Origin: Clostridiales bacterium
Lineage (GTDB): Bacteria; Bacillota; Clostridia; Oscillospirales; Oscillospiraceae
Assembly: GCA_014799475.1 (NCBI GenBank)
Contig: JAAVHX010000017.1
Coordinates: forward strand, 130,102-194,101
DNA: 64,000 bases
Reading direction: 5' to 3'
Part shown: positions 46,219-56,994 of the stretch, in pieces
Layout: each line of letters opens with the position of its first letter
Position numbering within the stretch: position 1 is the stretch's first letter
Notes under the pieces: model-generated
What the model saw: only the letters and a program-made list of their open reading frames with translations
Told to the model about the DNA's origin: nothing
The model's database searches: none
Translations under genes and position numbers: made by a program

Positions 46219-49191
46219 TCAGGTTCCTTCCGAGCCCTGCGCCTGCGCCAGACGGTTGTCCAGCACCTGTCCGATGGTCGCCTTCAGGTTGTCGATCTGA
46301 ACCGGCTTGGCGATGTGGGCGTCCATGCCGGACTCGATGGCGTCCCGCACGTCATCCACAAAGGCGTTGGCGGTCATGGCGATGATGGGGATGCGCCGGG
46401 CCTCCGGGTGGGTTCCGGCGCGGATGGTCCGCGTTGCCTCGTATCCGTTCATCACCGGCATCTGCACGTCCATCAGGATCAGGTCATACCGGCCGGGCTG
46501 GGAGGCCTCGAACTTCTCCACGGCCTCCTGACCGTTGCCGGCGGTGTCGCAGACAGCGCCCAGGCTGGTGAGGATCTTGACCAAAATGATCCGGTTCACC
46601 TCGATGTCGTCCACGACCAGGATGTTCTTGCCCAGGACGACATCGGACTGACTGATTTCCGCCTTCTTCTGCCCGCCCATGACCCGATGGATCGCATCCT
46701 TGAAGGTGCTCATAAAGAAGGGCTTGGGCATGAAATGATCCACGCCGATCTCCATGGCCTCCTGCTCGATCTCCCCCCAGTCGTAGGCGGTGAGCAGCAG
46801 GATGGGTATCTTCTCTGGGTAGTTCTTGCGGATGAGCCGGGCAGTCTCCAACCCGTCCAGGCTGGGCATCTTCCAGTCCAGCAGAATGAGGTCATAGGGG
46901 CGCCCCGCCTCCCGGGCCTCCCGCATCATCCGGATGGCAGTTTCGCCGTCAGTGGAGTAGTCCGTGACCACTCCCGTCCGGGACATGGTTTTAACGATGT
47001 TGCGGCAGACCTCCTCGTCGTCGTCCGCTATAATCATCCTGTCAACGCTGTGGTCGGCCCAGAACCTGGGATTGTCCTCCCGCTCCTGGATGCGCAGCTC
47101 CAGCTCCACGGTGAAGGTGCTGCCCTCGCCCAGTCTGCTCTCCACATGGATGGCGCCGCCCATCAGATCCACCAGGCTCTTAGTGATGGCCATGCCCAGG
47201 CCCGTACCCTGGATCTCGTGGGTGGCCTTGGTCTCTTCCCGGGTGAAGGGGTCGAAGATCACTTTCTGGTAGTCCTCGCTCATGCCCAGGCCGTTGTCCC
47301 TGACCGTGAAGCGGACGCGGCTGTAGTTGTTGACCACCTGGGGCAGCTCCTCCACCCGCATTTCGATGGTTCCGCCCTCCGGCGTGTACTTCACCGCGTT
47401 GGACAGCAGGTTGATCAGGATCTGGTTGATGCGCAGCTTGTCGCCCAGCAGGTGCTCATAGGCCAGGTGGGAGACAGAAATGTCAAAGGCCTGGTTCTTG
47501 GCCTTGGCCTGAGGCCGGATGATGGTGTTGATCTCGTCAATGACCTCGGCCAGGTGCATCTCGGAGATGTTCAGCGTGGCGCTGCCGCTCTCGATCTTGT
47601 TCATGTCCAGCACATCGTTGATGAGCCCCAGCAGATGCTGGCTGGCCGCGTCGATGCGCTGGGTGTACTCCAGTACCATGCCGGGATTGTCCGCCTCGTC
47701 CCGCATCAGGGCCAGGAAGCCGATGATGGCGTTCATGGGGGTGCGGATATCATGGCTGACACTGCCCAAGAAGGCGGTCTTTGCGTCGCTGGCGGCCCGG
47801 GCCATCCGCAGGGCGTCCGCCAGGGAGTCCTGGGTCCTTCGCTCCTGGGTCCGGTCGGAGATGTAGACCACCCGCTTCCTGCGGCCCTGGATGTCGGCGC
47901 AGTAGGCTTTTTCCAGAAAATACTTGTGCTCGCCGGTTTGGGGATTGACTCGCTCGGTGCTTCTGGGCGGCGCCGCCTCCCCGGGGGCCAGGGAGCATAC
48001 CTTGTCATAATATGCCATGACCGCCGCGGCGTCCCCCTCCATGTCGGAGGCCTGGAGGGCGTCGATCACATGCCTCCCCTTCACGCCCAGCACCCGCTCC
48101 ACATTGGGGCTGACGTACTCCAGCTCCTCCGTCTCATGATCCAGCATCATGTATACATCGTCCGTATTGCGGGAGAGGTATGTCGTGAAGACTTCGAACA
48201 ACCGGGTCTGATATTCGGTCTCCCGATCCTTGGCCCTGAGATCCTTGTTGGTGCGCCAGATCAGCAGGGCAAGCACGGCGCAGATCACCAAGATGAGGAG
48301 AAGCATCCACATCGTCATCTGGGTGTCCCGCAGCATCTGGTCCGCTTCCTCCCGGATGACCTCCACTGGAACGATGGAGAGCAGATACCAATTGTCCACG
48401 CTTTCCAGCGGGGTGTAGGTGTAGACAAATCTGCCGTTGTCCCCGTCAAAGATGATGGAACCGGTCTCCTGGGCTTCTATCGCCGCCCGGAAGGCATCGA
48501 CGTCCTCCTGGGGGCTGTGGATGTCGGCGAGGGCGTCAAACACGTTGGCATAGACCCGCGCGCCGGTGGACGGGGCAGAGCGCAGAAGGATGTCCCCATT
48601 TTGGCTCAAAATGTACCCGTATCCCTGCCCATCGTAAAGGGAGAGGGAGAAGGTCTCCAGCACGGTGCTCCGGTCATAGCTCTTTTGAACCAGCCCAGGA
48701 TGCCCATTCTGGAAGGTAAAGGTTTCGTAAAAGGCGAATTTCGGAACGCCGGACACGAGCCCGACGTAGTTGTCGCGAATGCCGCTGCCGGACAGGCTGC
48801 GGTATTCGTCCAGCTCCTGCGGCTCCGTGTGCATGACCTTGCCGTGGTTGCTGCTGGTGGTCCACTGATCCTCCAGACATATCACCGCGAAATTCGCGTC
48901 CGCCTCCGCAAAAACGCCCAACAGATCCTGGTCGTCCGCTGAGACATCGTGCCCGTGCTGGGAAAAGTACTCCGCATAGCTGTGCAGGCGCTCCCGATCC
49001 ATGGAAATGAAATTGTCGAAGGACTGCTTCTGCTGCAGGGTCACGTTCATGACGTCCTGGATCGCGGAATCCGTCAGGTTGTTCTGCAGATTCCGGAGAT
49101 AGCGCACCGCACCCGCCATGATGATCCCCATGCAGGCAACGATCAGGATGACCAGCAGCGGACGCTGGTTTTTTTTGATCTTCTCGATCAT
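46219..49191 (-). CDS. hybrid sensor histidine kinase (extracellular sensor-TM-PAS-HisKA-HATPase-REC-REC)
   Basis: N-terminal TM-flanked sensor region; SVSHDIRTPMNAIIGF H-box; GTGLGMAITKSLVDLMGG; LILLDWKMP and LILMDVQMP receiver Asp sites. Confidence 0.93.
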   Translation of the reverse strand: MIEKIKKNQRPLLVILIVACMGIIMAGAVRYLRNLQNNLTDSAIQDVMNVTLQQKQSFDNFISMDRERLHSYAEYFSQHGHDVSADDQDLLGVFAEADANFAVICLEDQWTTSSNHGKVMHTEPQELDEYRSLSGSGIRDNYVGLVSGVPKFAFYETFTFQNGHPGLVQKSYDRSTVLETFSLSLYDGQGYGYILSQNGDILLRSAPSTGARVYANVFDALADIHSPQEDVDAFRAAIEAQETGSIIFDGDNGRFVYTYTPLESVDNWYLLSIVPVEVIREEADQMLRDTQMTMWMLLLILVICAVLALLIWRTNKDLRAKDRETEYQTRLFEVFTTYLSRNTDDVYMMLDHETEELEYVSPNVERVLGVKGRHVIDALQASDMEGDAAAVMAYYDKVCSLAPGEAAPPRSTERVNPQTGEHKYFLEKAYCADIQGRRKRVVYISDRTQERRTQDSLADALRMARAASDAKTAFLGSVSHDIRTPMNAIIGFLALMRDEADNPGMVLEYTQRIDAASQHLLGLINDVLDMNKIESGSATLNISEMHLAEVIDEINTIIRPQAKAKNQAFDISVSHLAYEHLLGDKLRINQILINLLSNAVKYTPEGGTIEMRVEELPQVVNNYSRVRFTVRDNGLGMSEDYQKVIFDPFTREETKATHEIQGTGLGMAITKSLVDLMGGAIHVESRLGEGSTFTVELELRIQEREDNPRFWADHSVDRMIIADDDEEVCRNIVKTMSRTGVVTDYSTDGETAIRMMREAREAGRPYDLILLDWKMPSLDGLETARLIRKNYPEKIPILLLTAYDWGEIEQEAMEIGVDHFMPKPFFMSTFKDAIHRVMGGQKKAEISQSDVVLGKNILVVDDIEVNRIILVKILTSLGAVCDTAGNGQEAVEKFEASQPGRYDLILMDVQMPVMNGYEATRTIRAGTHPEARRIPIIAMTANAFVDDVRDAIESGMDAHIAKPVQIDNLKATIGQVLDNRLAQAQGSEGT

Positions 49192-49442
49192 GTTTGGCCA
49201 CCTTCATCTTTTTGTTATTTGCGGGTGGGATCTCCAAATGCCCTATCGGTCTCCACATAATAAGTATAATCTTTTGATCCCAAAATGCAAGCCAATAATG
49301 CGGCTGGATAGCAGATCTGTTTTGGCAAAACTGCTTGCATTCTATGGATCTTTGGGCTATACTATGAGGAAATAGCAGGTTTTTTTGGCGTACCCTCAGC
49401 GGCGCGAGTGGACGGAAACTATTTACATGGGTGGTGGGTATC

Positions 49443-52400
49443 ATGTATCATTGCCATATTCAGTTCTGCTTGATTGGCAGACAGCGGGCCGTTTTTGAAA
49501 CAATCAAAGAAATGCCGCCGCTGGAACATTTTACGCATACCTTTGTAGAAAGCGAACGGCCGGAACCGGCGCTGTTGGCGCAGGCGGACGTGATTTTGAC
49601 CGATGTGCGGGACATGGACGCGGGGAAGGCCATGGAGCTGCTGACCGGGGGGATGAAGTCCGGAGCGGAGCTGATCGTGCTGGCCGGCGGGGAGCAGGTC
49701 CCGGCTCTGGCGGAGGTTGGATCCGCGATCAAGGACATATGGGTCATGCCTATGGGGGAGGAAGAGGTCCGGTTCCGCTTCCTGCGGTGGCAGCAGGGCT
49801 ATAAGCTGGGCAAGGATCACTGGCAGATCAACAGCTTTCTGGACGCCTGCATCGACACCACGCCCAACCTCATTTGGTTCAAGGACAACATCGGCATCCA
49901 TGAAAGAGTGAACGACAGCTTCTGCAAAGTAGTGAACAAAACCAAACAGCAGGTGCAGGGGCAAAGGCATGGCTATATCTGGGACATTGAGGAGGAGGGC
50001 TGCATCTGCGTCGAGTCCGAGTTCGAGGTGATCGAGCGGAGGGAGACCTGCGTTTTCGATGAGGCCATCCAGACCGGCGAGGGCGAAATGCTGCTGACGA
50101 CGTATAAATCCCCGCTGTACGACCTGGACGGGAGCGTGATGGGCACGGTGGGCGTGGCGATCAACGTGACCAAAGAACGGGCATATGAGCGGGAGATCAT
50201 GGAGAAAAGCCGGACGCTGGAGATGCTGTTTTCCACGACCAACTGCGGCGTGATATGCCACTCGGTGGATGGGGCCCGGATCCTCAGCATCAACGAGGCG
50301 GCCCTGAAGCTGCTGGACTACAGTTCCAAGGAGAAGATGCTGGAGGACGGGTTTTTTCAGGTGGCCCAGTCTGTGCTGGACGAGGATAAGCCCAAGCTGC
50401 GCGAGTGTATTGCCTCCCTGAAGAAAGCGGGGGACAGCGCCAGCGTGGAGTACCGGGTGCGGCATCGGGACGGCAAGATGCTGCATATCCTGGGGAACGT
50501 GAAGCTGGTGGAAGAAGGAGGAGAGCTGTTTTATCAGCGGTTCCTGGTGGACTATACCGCCCAAAAGCAGCAGGAGGAGCAGATGCGGGCCCAAAAGGAT
50601 CAGGAGATCCGGTATCAGGAGCAGATGCTTGAGGTATTCTCCACCTTCCTGTCCGACAATGTGGACGACGTCTATATGATGATGGATGGGGCGGGACACA
50701 AGGTGGAGTTTGTCAGCCCCAACATTGAGCGCGTCCTGGGTGTTTCCGCCAAGGCCGTTTTGAACGACGTGGCGGCGATCGGCCACGCCGAATATATCAC
50801 AGGACACGAGGTGGACAGCGAGTGCCTAGCCGCGCTGGAGCCAGGGATAGCGTTGGAGCCCAGGGAGACCAAACGTATCCATCAAAAGACCGGGGAAGAA
50901 AAATGGTTCCACGAGAGCATATACTGTGTGTCGGTGCAGGGAGTCAAAAAGATCGTCCTGTATATCTCAGACCGAACCCGGGAGAAAAAGGATCAGAACG
51001 TTCTGAGCGAGGCGCTGGAGATCGCCCAGGTGGCCAACCGGGCGAAAAGCGCGTTCCTCAGCAGCGTCAGCCATGACATCCGCACTCCCATGAACGCCAT
51101 TATGGGCTTTGTTACGCTGCTGAAGGAGGAGGCGGACAGCCCGGAGCGGGTGGCGGAGTACACCCAGAAGATCTCCGCCGCCAGCCAGCACCTGCTGGGC
51201 CTGATCAACGATGTGCTGGACATGAACAAGCTGGAGAGCGGCAGCGCGGTGCTGAACATCACGCAGTTGGATCTGGCGGAGGTCATCAAGGAGATTGATG
51301 CCATTATCCGGCCCCAGGCCAGGATGAAGGAGCAGCGATTTGAGATATCCGCCACCTCGCTGAGCGCTGAGAGGCTGCTGGGCGACAAACTGCGTATCAA
51401 CCAGATCCTTGTCAACATCCTGTCAAACGCGGTCAAGTATACACCCAACGGCGGCAGGATCAGCCTGAACGTGGAGGAGCTGCCTCAGGTGGATCGGAAC
51501 TACAGCCGCATCCGGTTCACCATCAGCGACAACGGCCAGGGCATAGGCAAGGAATACCAGAAGGTGATTTTCGAACCCTTTACCAGGGAGCAGGGCATGG
51601 CTTGGAACACGATGCAGGGCACGGGCCTTGGCATGGCCATCACCAAGAGCCTGGTGGATCTGATGAACGGCTCCATCAGCGTGAAGAGCAGGCTGGGCGA
51701 GGGGAGCACCTTTACCGTAGAGCTGGAGCTGCACATCCAGGAGACGGAGGACGATCCCGGCTTCTGGAGTGAGCACGGCGTGAAGCGGATACTGGTTGCG
51801 GATGACGATGAGGACATCTGCCGCAGCATCGGGGAAAAGATGGCGGATACCGGGGTGGAGATACAGTTTGCCGCCAACGGCGCCCGGGCCATCGAAATGA
51901 TCCGCAGTGCCCGGGAGAAGGGGCAGCCCTATGACCTGATGCTGCTGGATTGGAAAATGCCGGACTTGGATGGGCTTGCCACCGCCCGGCTGATTCGGAA
52001 GAACGACCCGGATGAGATCCCCATCCTGCTGTTCACCTCCTATGACTGGGGGAAGGTCGAGGAGGAGGCCCTGGAGGTCGGGATCAGGGATTTCCTGCCA
52101 AAGCCCTTCTTCATGAGTAATTTCAAGAATGCCGTGGGGCGAATGATGGATATGCGTCAGAAGGAAGCCCCCGCCGGCGACGCAAAAAGCGTGGTCAGTG
52201 GGAAGCGCGTGATGGTGGTGGACGATATCGACGTCAACCGGATGATCCTGATCAAGATCCTGACCACGCTGGGCGCACAGTGTGACGAGGCGGTGAACGG
52301 GCAGGAGGCGGTGGAGAAATTCGAGACCTCCCGGCCTGGTGAGTATGACATGATCCTGATGGACATCCAGATGCCCGTTCTGAACGGATACGAGGCCACC

Positions 52401-52595
52401 CGAGCCATCCGGGCAAGCGCGCACCCTTCGGCGCAGAAGATCCCGGTCATCGCCATGAGCGCCAACGCTTTCGTGGACGATGTGCGGGAGGCGCTGCAGG
52501 CGGGCATGGATGCCCATGTGGCCAAGCCCATTATGATCGGGCAGATGGAACGCACGATACAGGAAGTATTGGACCGCAGGAAAAAGCAGGCATAG
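49443..52595 (+). CDS. cytoplasmic hybrid histidine kinase (pseudo-receiver-PAS x3-HisKA-HATPase-REC-REC)
   Basis: SVSHDIRTPMNAIMGF; GTGLGMAITKSLVDLMNG; LMLLDWKMP, MILMDIQMP; N-term MYHCHIQFCLIG domain. Confidence 0.93.
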   Translation: MYHCHIQFCLIGRQRAVFETIKEMPPLEHFTHTFVESERPEPALLAQADVILTDVRDMDAGKAMELLTGGMKSGAELIVLAGGEQVPALAEVGSAIKDIWVMPMGEEEVRFRFLRWQQGYKLGKDHWQINSFLDACIDTTPNLIWFKDNIGIHERVNDSFCKVVNKTKQQVQGQRHGYIWDIEEEGCICVESEFEVIERRETCVFDEAIQTGEGEMLLTTYKSPLYDLDGSVMGTVGVAINVTKERAYEREIMEKSRTLEMLFSTTNCGVICHSVDGARILSINEAALKLLDYSSKEKMLEDGFFQVAQSVLDEDKPKLRECIASLKKAGDSASVEYRVRHRDGKMLHILGNVKLVEEGGELFYQRFLVDYTAQKQQEEQMRAQKDQEIRYQEQMLEVFSTFLSDNVDDVYMMMDGAGHKVEFVSPNIERVLGVSAKAVLNDVAAIGHAEYITGHEVDSECLAALEPGIALEPRETKRIHQKTGEEKWFHESIYCVSVQGVKKIVLYISDRTREKKDQNVLSEALEIAQVANRAKSAFLSSVSHDIRTPMNAIMGFVTLLKEEADSPERVAEYTQKISAASQHLLGLINDVLDMNKLESGSAVLNITQLDLAEVIKEIDAIIRPQARMKEQRFEISATSLSAERLLGDKLRINQILVNILSNAVKYTPNGGRISLNVEELPQVDRNYSRIRFTISDNGQGIGKEYQKVIFEPFTREQGMAWNTMQGTGLGMAITKSLVDLMNGSISVKSRLGEGSTFTVELELHIQETEDDPGFWSEHGVKRILVADDDEDICRSIGEKMADTGVEIQFAANGARAIEMIRSAREKGQPYDLMLLDWKMPDLDGLATARLIRKNDPDEIPILLFTSYDWGKVEEEALEVGIRDFLPKPFFMSNFKNAVGRMMDMRQKEAPAGDAKSVVSGKRVMVVDDIDVNRMILIKILTTLGAQCDEAVNGQEAVEKFETSRPGEYDMILMDIQMPVLNGYEATRAIRASAHPSAQKIPVIAMSANAFVDDVREALQAGMDAHVAKPIMIGQMERTIQEVLDRRKKQA

Positions 52596-52660
52596 GGGCC
52601 GGCCAGGCCGCCGTATGGCACATGGCGCTGCCTTTTCACAACATTGGGGGTGGAATCAAG

Positions 52661-55030
52661 ATGTATCATTATCACATCCAGATTTGCTTTGTCGGGCCCC
52701 GGAAGGAGCTGTGGACACCCATCAAGGACGAGCAGGCGCCGGAGGGCTTCACCTGTGCCTGTCTGGAAAGCGCCCGGGCAGAGGACGCGCCGCTGGAGCG
52801 CGCGGATCTGATCCTGGCGGATCTTCAGGCCTTGGGGGCGCAGGCGCTTGGCCCGCTGCTTTCCGGCAGGAGGGAGGATGCCGGACTGATCGTGCTGGCA
52901 GTTGGAGAACAGTTTCCGCTGCTGTCCCCACATCTTGGGCAGATTGCGGACATCTGGACGCTGCCTATGTCGGAGGAGGAGCTGCGCTTCCGCTTCCGGC
53001 GGCGGCTGGATGGTCTGCGGGCGGAGCGGGAGATTCAGCGCGGCAAGGAGGTCGCTGACGTTTTTTCCTCTTTCCTGGCCAATGACGTGGATGACGTGTA
53101 CATGATGTTCAACGGCACAGGGGATCAACTGGAGTACGCCAGCCCCAATATGGAGCGGGTGCTGAGCATCACCCGAGAGGAGGCCGCCCAGCATGGCTTT
53201 GGCTGGATGGGTCAGGCCCAATACATCACCGGCCATGCCGTCGGCCGGGAGGAGCTGCTTCAGATGGAGCCGGGCTCCACGTTTGGTGTTATGGAGACCG
53301 AGCGGGTCGATCCTAAGACCGGCGAACGCAGGTGGTTTTATGAGAGCATATACTGCGTGTCGGTGCAGGGCATCAAAAAAATCGCATACTACATCTCTGA
53401 CCGCACCAAAGAGCACCAGGCGCAGAGGACCCTCAGCGAGGCTCTGGACATGGCCCAAGTGGCCAGCAAGGCCAAGAGCGCCTTTTTGAGCAGCGTCAGC
53501 CACGATATCCGCACCCCCATGAACGCCATCATGGGCTTTGTGGAGCTGCTGCGGGAGGAGTCGGACAACGCTGAGCAGGTGCTGGAGTATACCCAGAAGA
53601 TCTCCGCCGCCAGCCAGCATCTGCTGGGCCTGATCAACGACGTGCTGGACATGAACAAGATCGAGAGCGGCAGCACCGTGCTGAACATCGACCAGCTGAA
53701 CCTGGCGGAGGTCATCGAGGGGCTGAACACCATTATCCGCCCCCAGGCCAAGGCAAAGGATCAGACATTTGAAATCTTTGTCTCGGCCCTCGCTCACGAG
53801 GATCTGCTGGGCGACAAGCTGCGCATCAACCAGATCCTCATCAATATCCTGTCCAACGCGGTGAAGTATACCCCCAAGGGGGGCAGAATTGAGCTGCGGG
53901 TGATGGAGCTGCCCCAGACCGACAGCAGGCACGACCGTATCCGGTTCGTGGTCAGCGACAACGGCATGGGCATGAGCGAGGACTACCAGAAGGTGATCTT
54001 TGACCCCTTTACCCGGGAGCAGTCCACCATGCTGAACAAGATCCAGGGCACGGGGCTTGGCATGGCCATCACAAAGAGCTTGGTGGATCTGATGAACGGC
54101 TCCATCAGCGTGACCAGCAGCCTGGGGGAGGGCAGCACCTTCACCGTGGAGCTGGAGCTGCGCATCCAGGAGGAGAAGGGCGCAGACCCCAAGTTCTGGG
54201 AGACCCACGGCATCACCCGAATGATCGTGGCGGACGACGACGAGGATATATGCCGGAACATCGTCAAGCGCATGGGCAGGCTGGGGGTGGAAACTCATTA
54301 TGCTATCCATGGTGAGGATGCGCTTCAGGCAATCAAGGCTGCCTGGGAGGCGGACCGGCCCTATGACCTGATCCTGCTGGATTGGAAAATGCCCGGTCTG
54401 AACGGGCTGGAGACCGCCCGACTCATCCGAAAGAACTACCCGGACAAGATCCCCATCCTACTGTTCACCGCCTATGACTGGAGCGATATCGAACAGGAGG
54501 CCATGGAGGTGGGCATCCGGCACTTCCTGCCCAAGCCCTTCTTCATGAGTAATTTCAAGGAGGCTGTCCAGCGGATGCTGGAGGGTCGGTCGGCCTCCGC
54601 CCAGCCGAAGGAGAAGCGCAGCGCCATGAAGGGCTTGCACATCCTGGTGGTGGACGATATCGAGGTCAATCGGATCATCCTGACCAAGATCCTCACCACT
54701 CTGGGGGCTGAGTGCGAGACGGCCTGCGACGGCCAGGAGGCGCTGGAAAAGTTTGAGCGATCCCAGCCCGGCCAGTACGACATCATTTTTATGGACGTGC
54801 AGATGCCTGTGCTCAACGGGTATGAAGCCAGCCGGGCCATCCGTGCCAGCGCCCACCCACGCGCCGGTCAGGTTCCTATCATCGCCATGACGGCCAACGC
54901 GTTCATGGACGACATCCGGGACGCGCTGGAGGCGGGGATGGATGCCCATGTATCCAAGCCTATTGTGATCGAGCAAATGGAGGCCGCCGTACAGGAGGTC
55001 TTAGAGCGCAAAGGACTTCTGAGCCGCTGA
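52661..55030 (+). CDS. cytoplasmic hybrid histidine kinase (pseudo-receiver-PAS-HisKA-HATPase-REC-REC)
   Basis: SVSHDIRTPMNAIMGF; LILLDWKMP, IIFMDVQMP; N-term MYHYHIQICFVG domain. Confidence 0.93.
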   Translation: MYHYHIQICFVGPRKELWTPIKDEQAPEGFTCACLESARAEDAPLERADLILADLQALGAQALGPLLSGRREDAGLIVLAVGEQFPLLSPHLGQIADIWTLPMSEEELRFRFRRRLDGLRAEREIQRGKEVADVFSSFLANDVDDVYMMFNGTGDQLEYASPNMERVLSITREEAAQHGFGWMGQAQYITGHAVGREELLQMEPGSTFGVMETERVDPKTGERRWFYESIYCVSVQGIKKIAYYISDRTKEHQAQRTLSEALDMAQVASKAKSAFLSSVSHDIRTPMNAIMGFVELLREESDNAEQVLEYTQKISAASQHLLGLINDVLDMNKIESGSTVLNIDQLNLAEVIEGLNTIIRPQAKAKDQTFEIFVSALAHEDLLGDKLRINQILINILSNAVKYTPKGGRIELRVMELPQTDSRHDRIRFVVSDNGMGMSEDYQKVIFDPFTREQSTMLNKIQGTGLGMAITKSLVDLMNGSISVTSSLGEGSTFTVELELRIQEEKGADPKFWETHGITRMIVADDDEDICRNIVKRMGRLGVETHYAIHGEDALQAIKAAWEADRPYDLILLDWKMPGLNGLETARLIRKNYPDKIPILLFTAYDWSDIEQEAMEVGIRHFLPKPFFMSNFKEAVQRMLEGRSASAQPKEKRSAMKGLHILVVDDIEVNRIILTKILTTLGAECETACDGQEALEKFERSQPGQYDIIFMDVQMPVLNGYEASRAIRASAHPRAGQVPIIAMTANAFMDDIRDALEAGMDAHVSKPIVIEQMEAAVQEVLERKGLLSR

Positions 55031-55075
55031 ATAAGAGGCGCAGACCAGCCCACAGCCAGAAAGGGATGAGGCGCT

Positions 55076-56896
55076 GTGCGTCCATATCAGGAAGAATATA
55101 TCGCAAATGTCAAGGAGTATATTTCCTTGACCCTCCGGCCGGGGCCGGAGGATGGTTCACTGGAGGCATATACAAATCGGCTTCAAGCCCAGCGCCGGCG
55201 CAGGCGGCGGCTGGCCCGGCGGAATATGGAACTGCTGCGGGAAAAGCTGCTGCCCGCTTTGGATCATCTCTCCGAGGCGGACAGGGAGGAGCGGCAGACC
55301 CTCCAGGAATTTTCGGCCAAGCTGCTGGCCAGCCCTAAACAGGTCGATGTGGGCCTTGTTTGCCAGATTCAGGAGGCCCTGCTGGCGTTGGCCCGGCAGG
55401 AGGGGGATCGTTCGGATCTCATTGAGCACCTATACTGGCTGGGTATGGGGCGGTTTTCCCTGGCCAACAAGCTAGTGAACATGGATCAGGTGGAGGCGCT
55501 CTATTACGCCCGTGTCCGGGAATGCTTCCAGGAGGCAGCCTCTTACCTGAACCAGTTCGAGGAGATCGGGGACGACAAGACCCGCGGCTACATTATCCGC
55601 GCCACGGCAAACCGGGCCCTGGGCCGGTTCCCCACAGTGGGGGAGCGCACACGGAGACTAAAAGAGGCGCTGGAGGTGATGGAAAACCCGTACTACCGCG
55701 CCCTGGCCCCAAACCTGCCTTGGGAGCAGTATGTGAAAATGACCCACCAGCTGATGGTGAGCAGCATTTCCCATTCCAGAGAGGGGGCCATGACGGGCAA
55801 GGATGTGGCGGATATCATGCGGTCCGTCTACATCGTCTACCGGGACAGGCCGCCCACCCCGCGGCAGATATTCCACCGCTCCGCCATCGAGTTTTACTGC
55901 GGCATCCACGGCGTGGACCATTTACTCCAGCAGCTTGAGCGCCAGATAGACGCTGCGGACAGCCGGGATTTTTCCCCCGAGGGGATGTACGCCCTCATTT
56001 CTCTGCCGGCCTACTACTGCCTGTACCTGTCCCAATATCCGGAGCGGATGGGGGAGCGCGAGCGCTTCTATGTGGCTGGGCTGTACCGCCGCATCCAGTC
56101 CTATCTGGACGCATTTCCGCCCAGCCAGGAGGACGAAAACCTATTTTTCTATCTTCGGCAGCTCATTTGCACCTTTATTGAGATAGATCAGGGCATCCCC
56201 TACCGGGACTTCCTGCTGCGGCTGATGCGCCACTTTGCCCCGGAGCTGTATGTCCATGGCTGCATCGTGGCGGAGATGGCCCAGGTGCTGTGCGGCGTTC
56301 TCCTGGATCAGGATGACGGCTTCTTTGACGACATCCCTTTCATCCGGGACATTTCTGACCCGGATGAAAAGCGAAAGGCCGTGCTGGCCTATGCTGCGGG
56401 CTGCGGGCTGTTTCATGACGCGGGCAAGGTGAACTGCCCGGAGCTCCACACCCGCACGGCCCGCCGGTGGTTCCCTGTGGAGGATGAAATGGCCCAGCTG
56501 CACACCATTGCGGGGCACCAGCTGCTTGCGGATCGAGCGTCCACCAGCGGTTATGCCGCCGTGGCCCTGGGCCATCATGTCTGGTACGATGGGAACGCGG
56601 CGCTGAGTTATCCCGCCGCCTACCGGCGCAGCCAGTGCCCGGAGCAGCGGATAGTGGACGTGGTCTCTCTGGTGGACTCGATCGCGTACGGCCTGGACGA
56701 ATACTGGCCGGAGCCAGAGATCCGGCCTCTCTTTGACAAGGCGGTGAAAGAGGCCATTGCTTTGGGCGGAAGGCAGTTCTCTCCCCGTGTGACAGTCCTT
56801 CTGGAGGAGGAGCCGGTGCAGGCTGCGCTCTGGCGGGCTATGGAGGACGGGGCGTGTCAGGCGCGCCGCGAGATCTACCAGAGAAGCGGCAAATAG
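55076..56896 (+). CDS. HD-domain (divergent HD-GYP-like) protein with long helical N-terminal region
   Basis: CGLFHDAGKVNCPELHTRTARRWFPVEDEMAQLHTIAGHQLL...ALGHHVWYDGNAALSYP. Confidence 0.8.
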   Translation: MRPYQEEYIANVKEYISLTLRPGPEDGSLEAYTNRLQAQRRRRRRLARRNMELLREKLLPALDHLSEADREERQTLQEFSAKLLASPKQVDVGLVCQIQEALLALARQEGDRSDLIEHLYWLGMGRFSLANKLVNMDQVEALYYARVRECFQEAASYLNQFEEIGDDKTRGYIIRATANRALGRFPTVGERTRRLKEALEVMENPYYRALAPNLPWEQYVKMTHQLMVSSISHSREGAMTGKDVADIMRSVYIVYRDRPPTPRQIFHRSAIEFYCGIHGVDHLLQQLERQIDAADSRDFSPEGMYALISLPAYYCLYLSQYPERMGERERFYVAGLYRRIQSYLDAFPPSQEDENLFFYLRQLICTFIEIDQGIPYRDFLLRLMRHFAPELYVHGCIVAEMAQVLCGVLLDQDDGFFDDIPFIRDISDPDEKRKAVLAYAAGCGLFHDAGKVNCPELHTRTARRWFPVEDEMAQLHTIAGHQLLADRASTSGYAAVALGHHVWYDGNAALSYPAAYRRSQCPEQRIVDVVSLVDSIAYGLDEYWPEPEIRPLFDKAVKEAIALGGRQFSPRVTVLLEEEPVQAALWRAMEDGACQARREIYQRSGK

Positions 56897-56949
56897 CGCG
56901 GTTTTCTGTTTCCAATCAGGGGAAATGGTAAAAGTATATGTGGATAAGG

Positions 56950-56986
56950 AAAAGCGGTGAGCCATTTATGGCTCACCGCTTTTCTC
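56950..56986. terminator. bidirectional intrinsic terminator
   Basis: aaaagcggtgagcc-atttat-ggctcaccgctttt. Confidence 0.85.
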
Positions 56987-56994
56987 CTAAACGA

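Noticed and set aside
46066-48942. 958-aa plus-strand ORF (and 49419-50807, 52157-54310, 57961-58944, 60790-62169 antisense ORFs)
   Set aside because: Lie entirely antisense to well-supported kinase genes; His/Gly/Val/Leu-rich low-information translations typical of GC-rich antisense frames.
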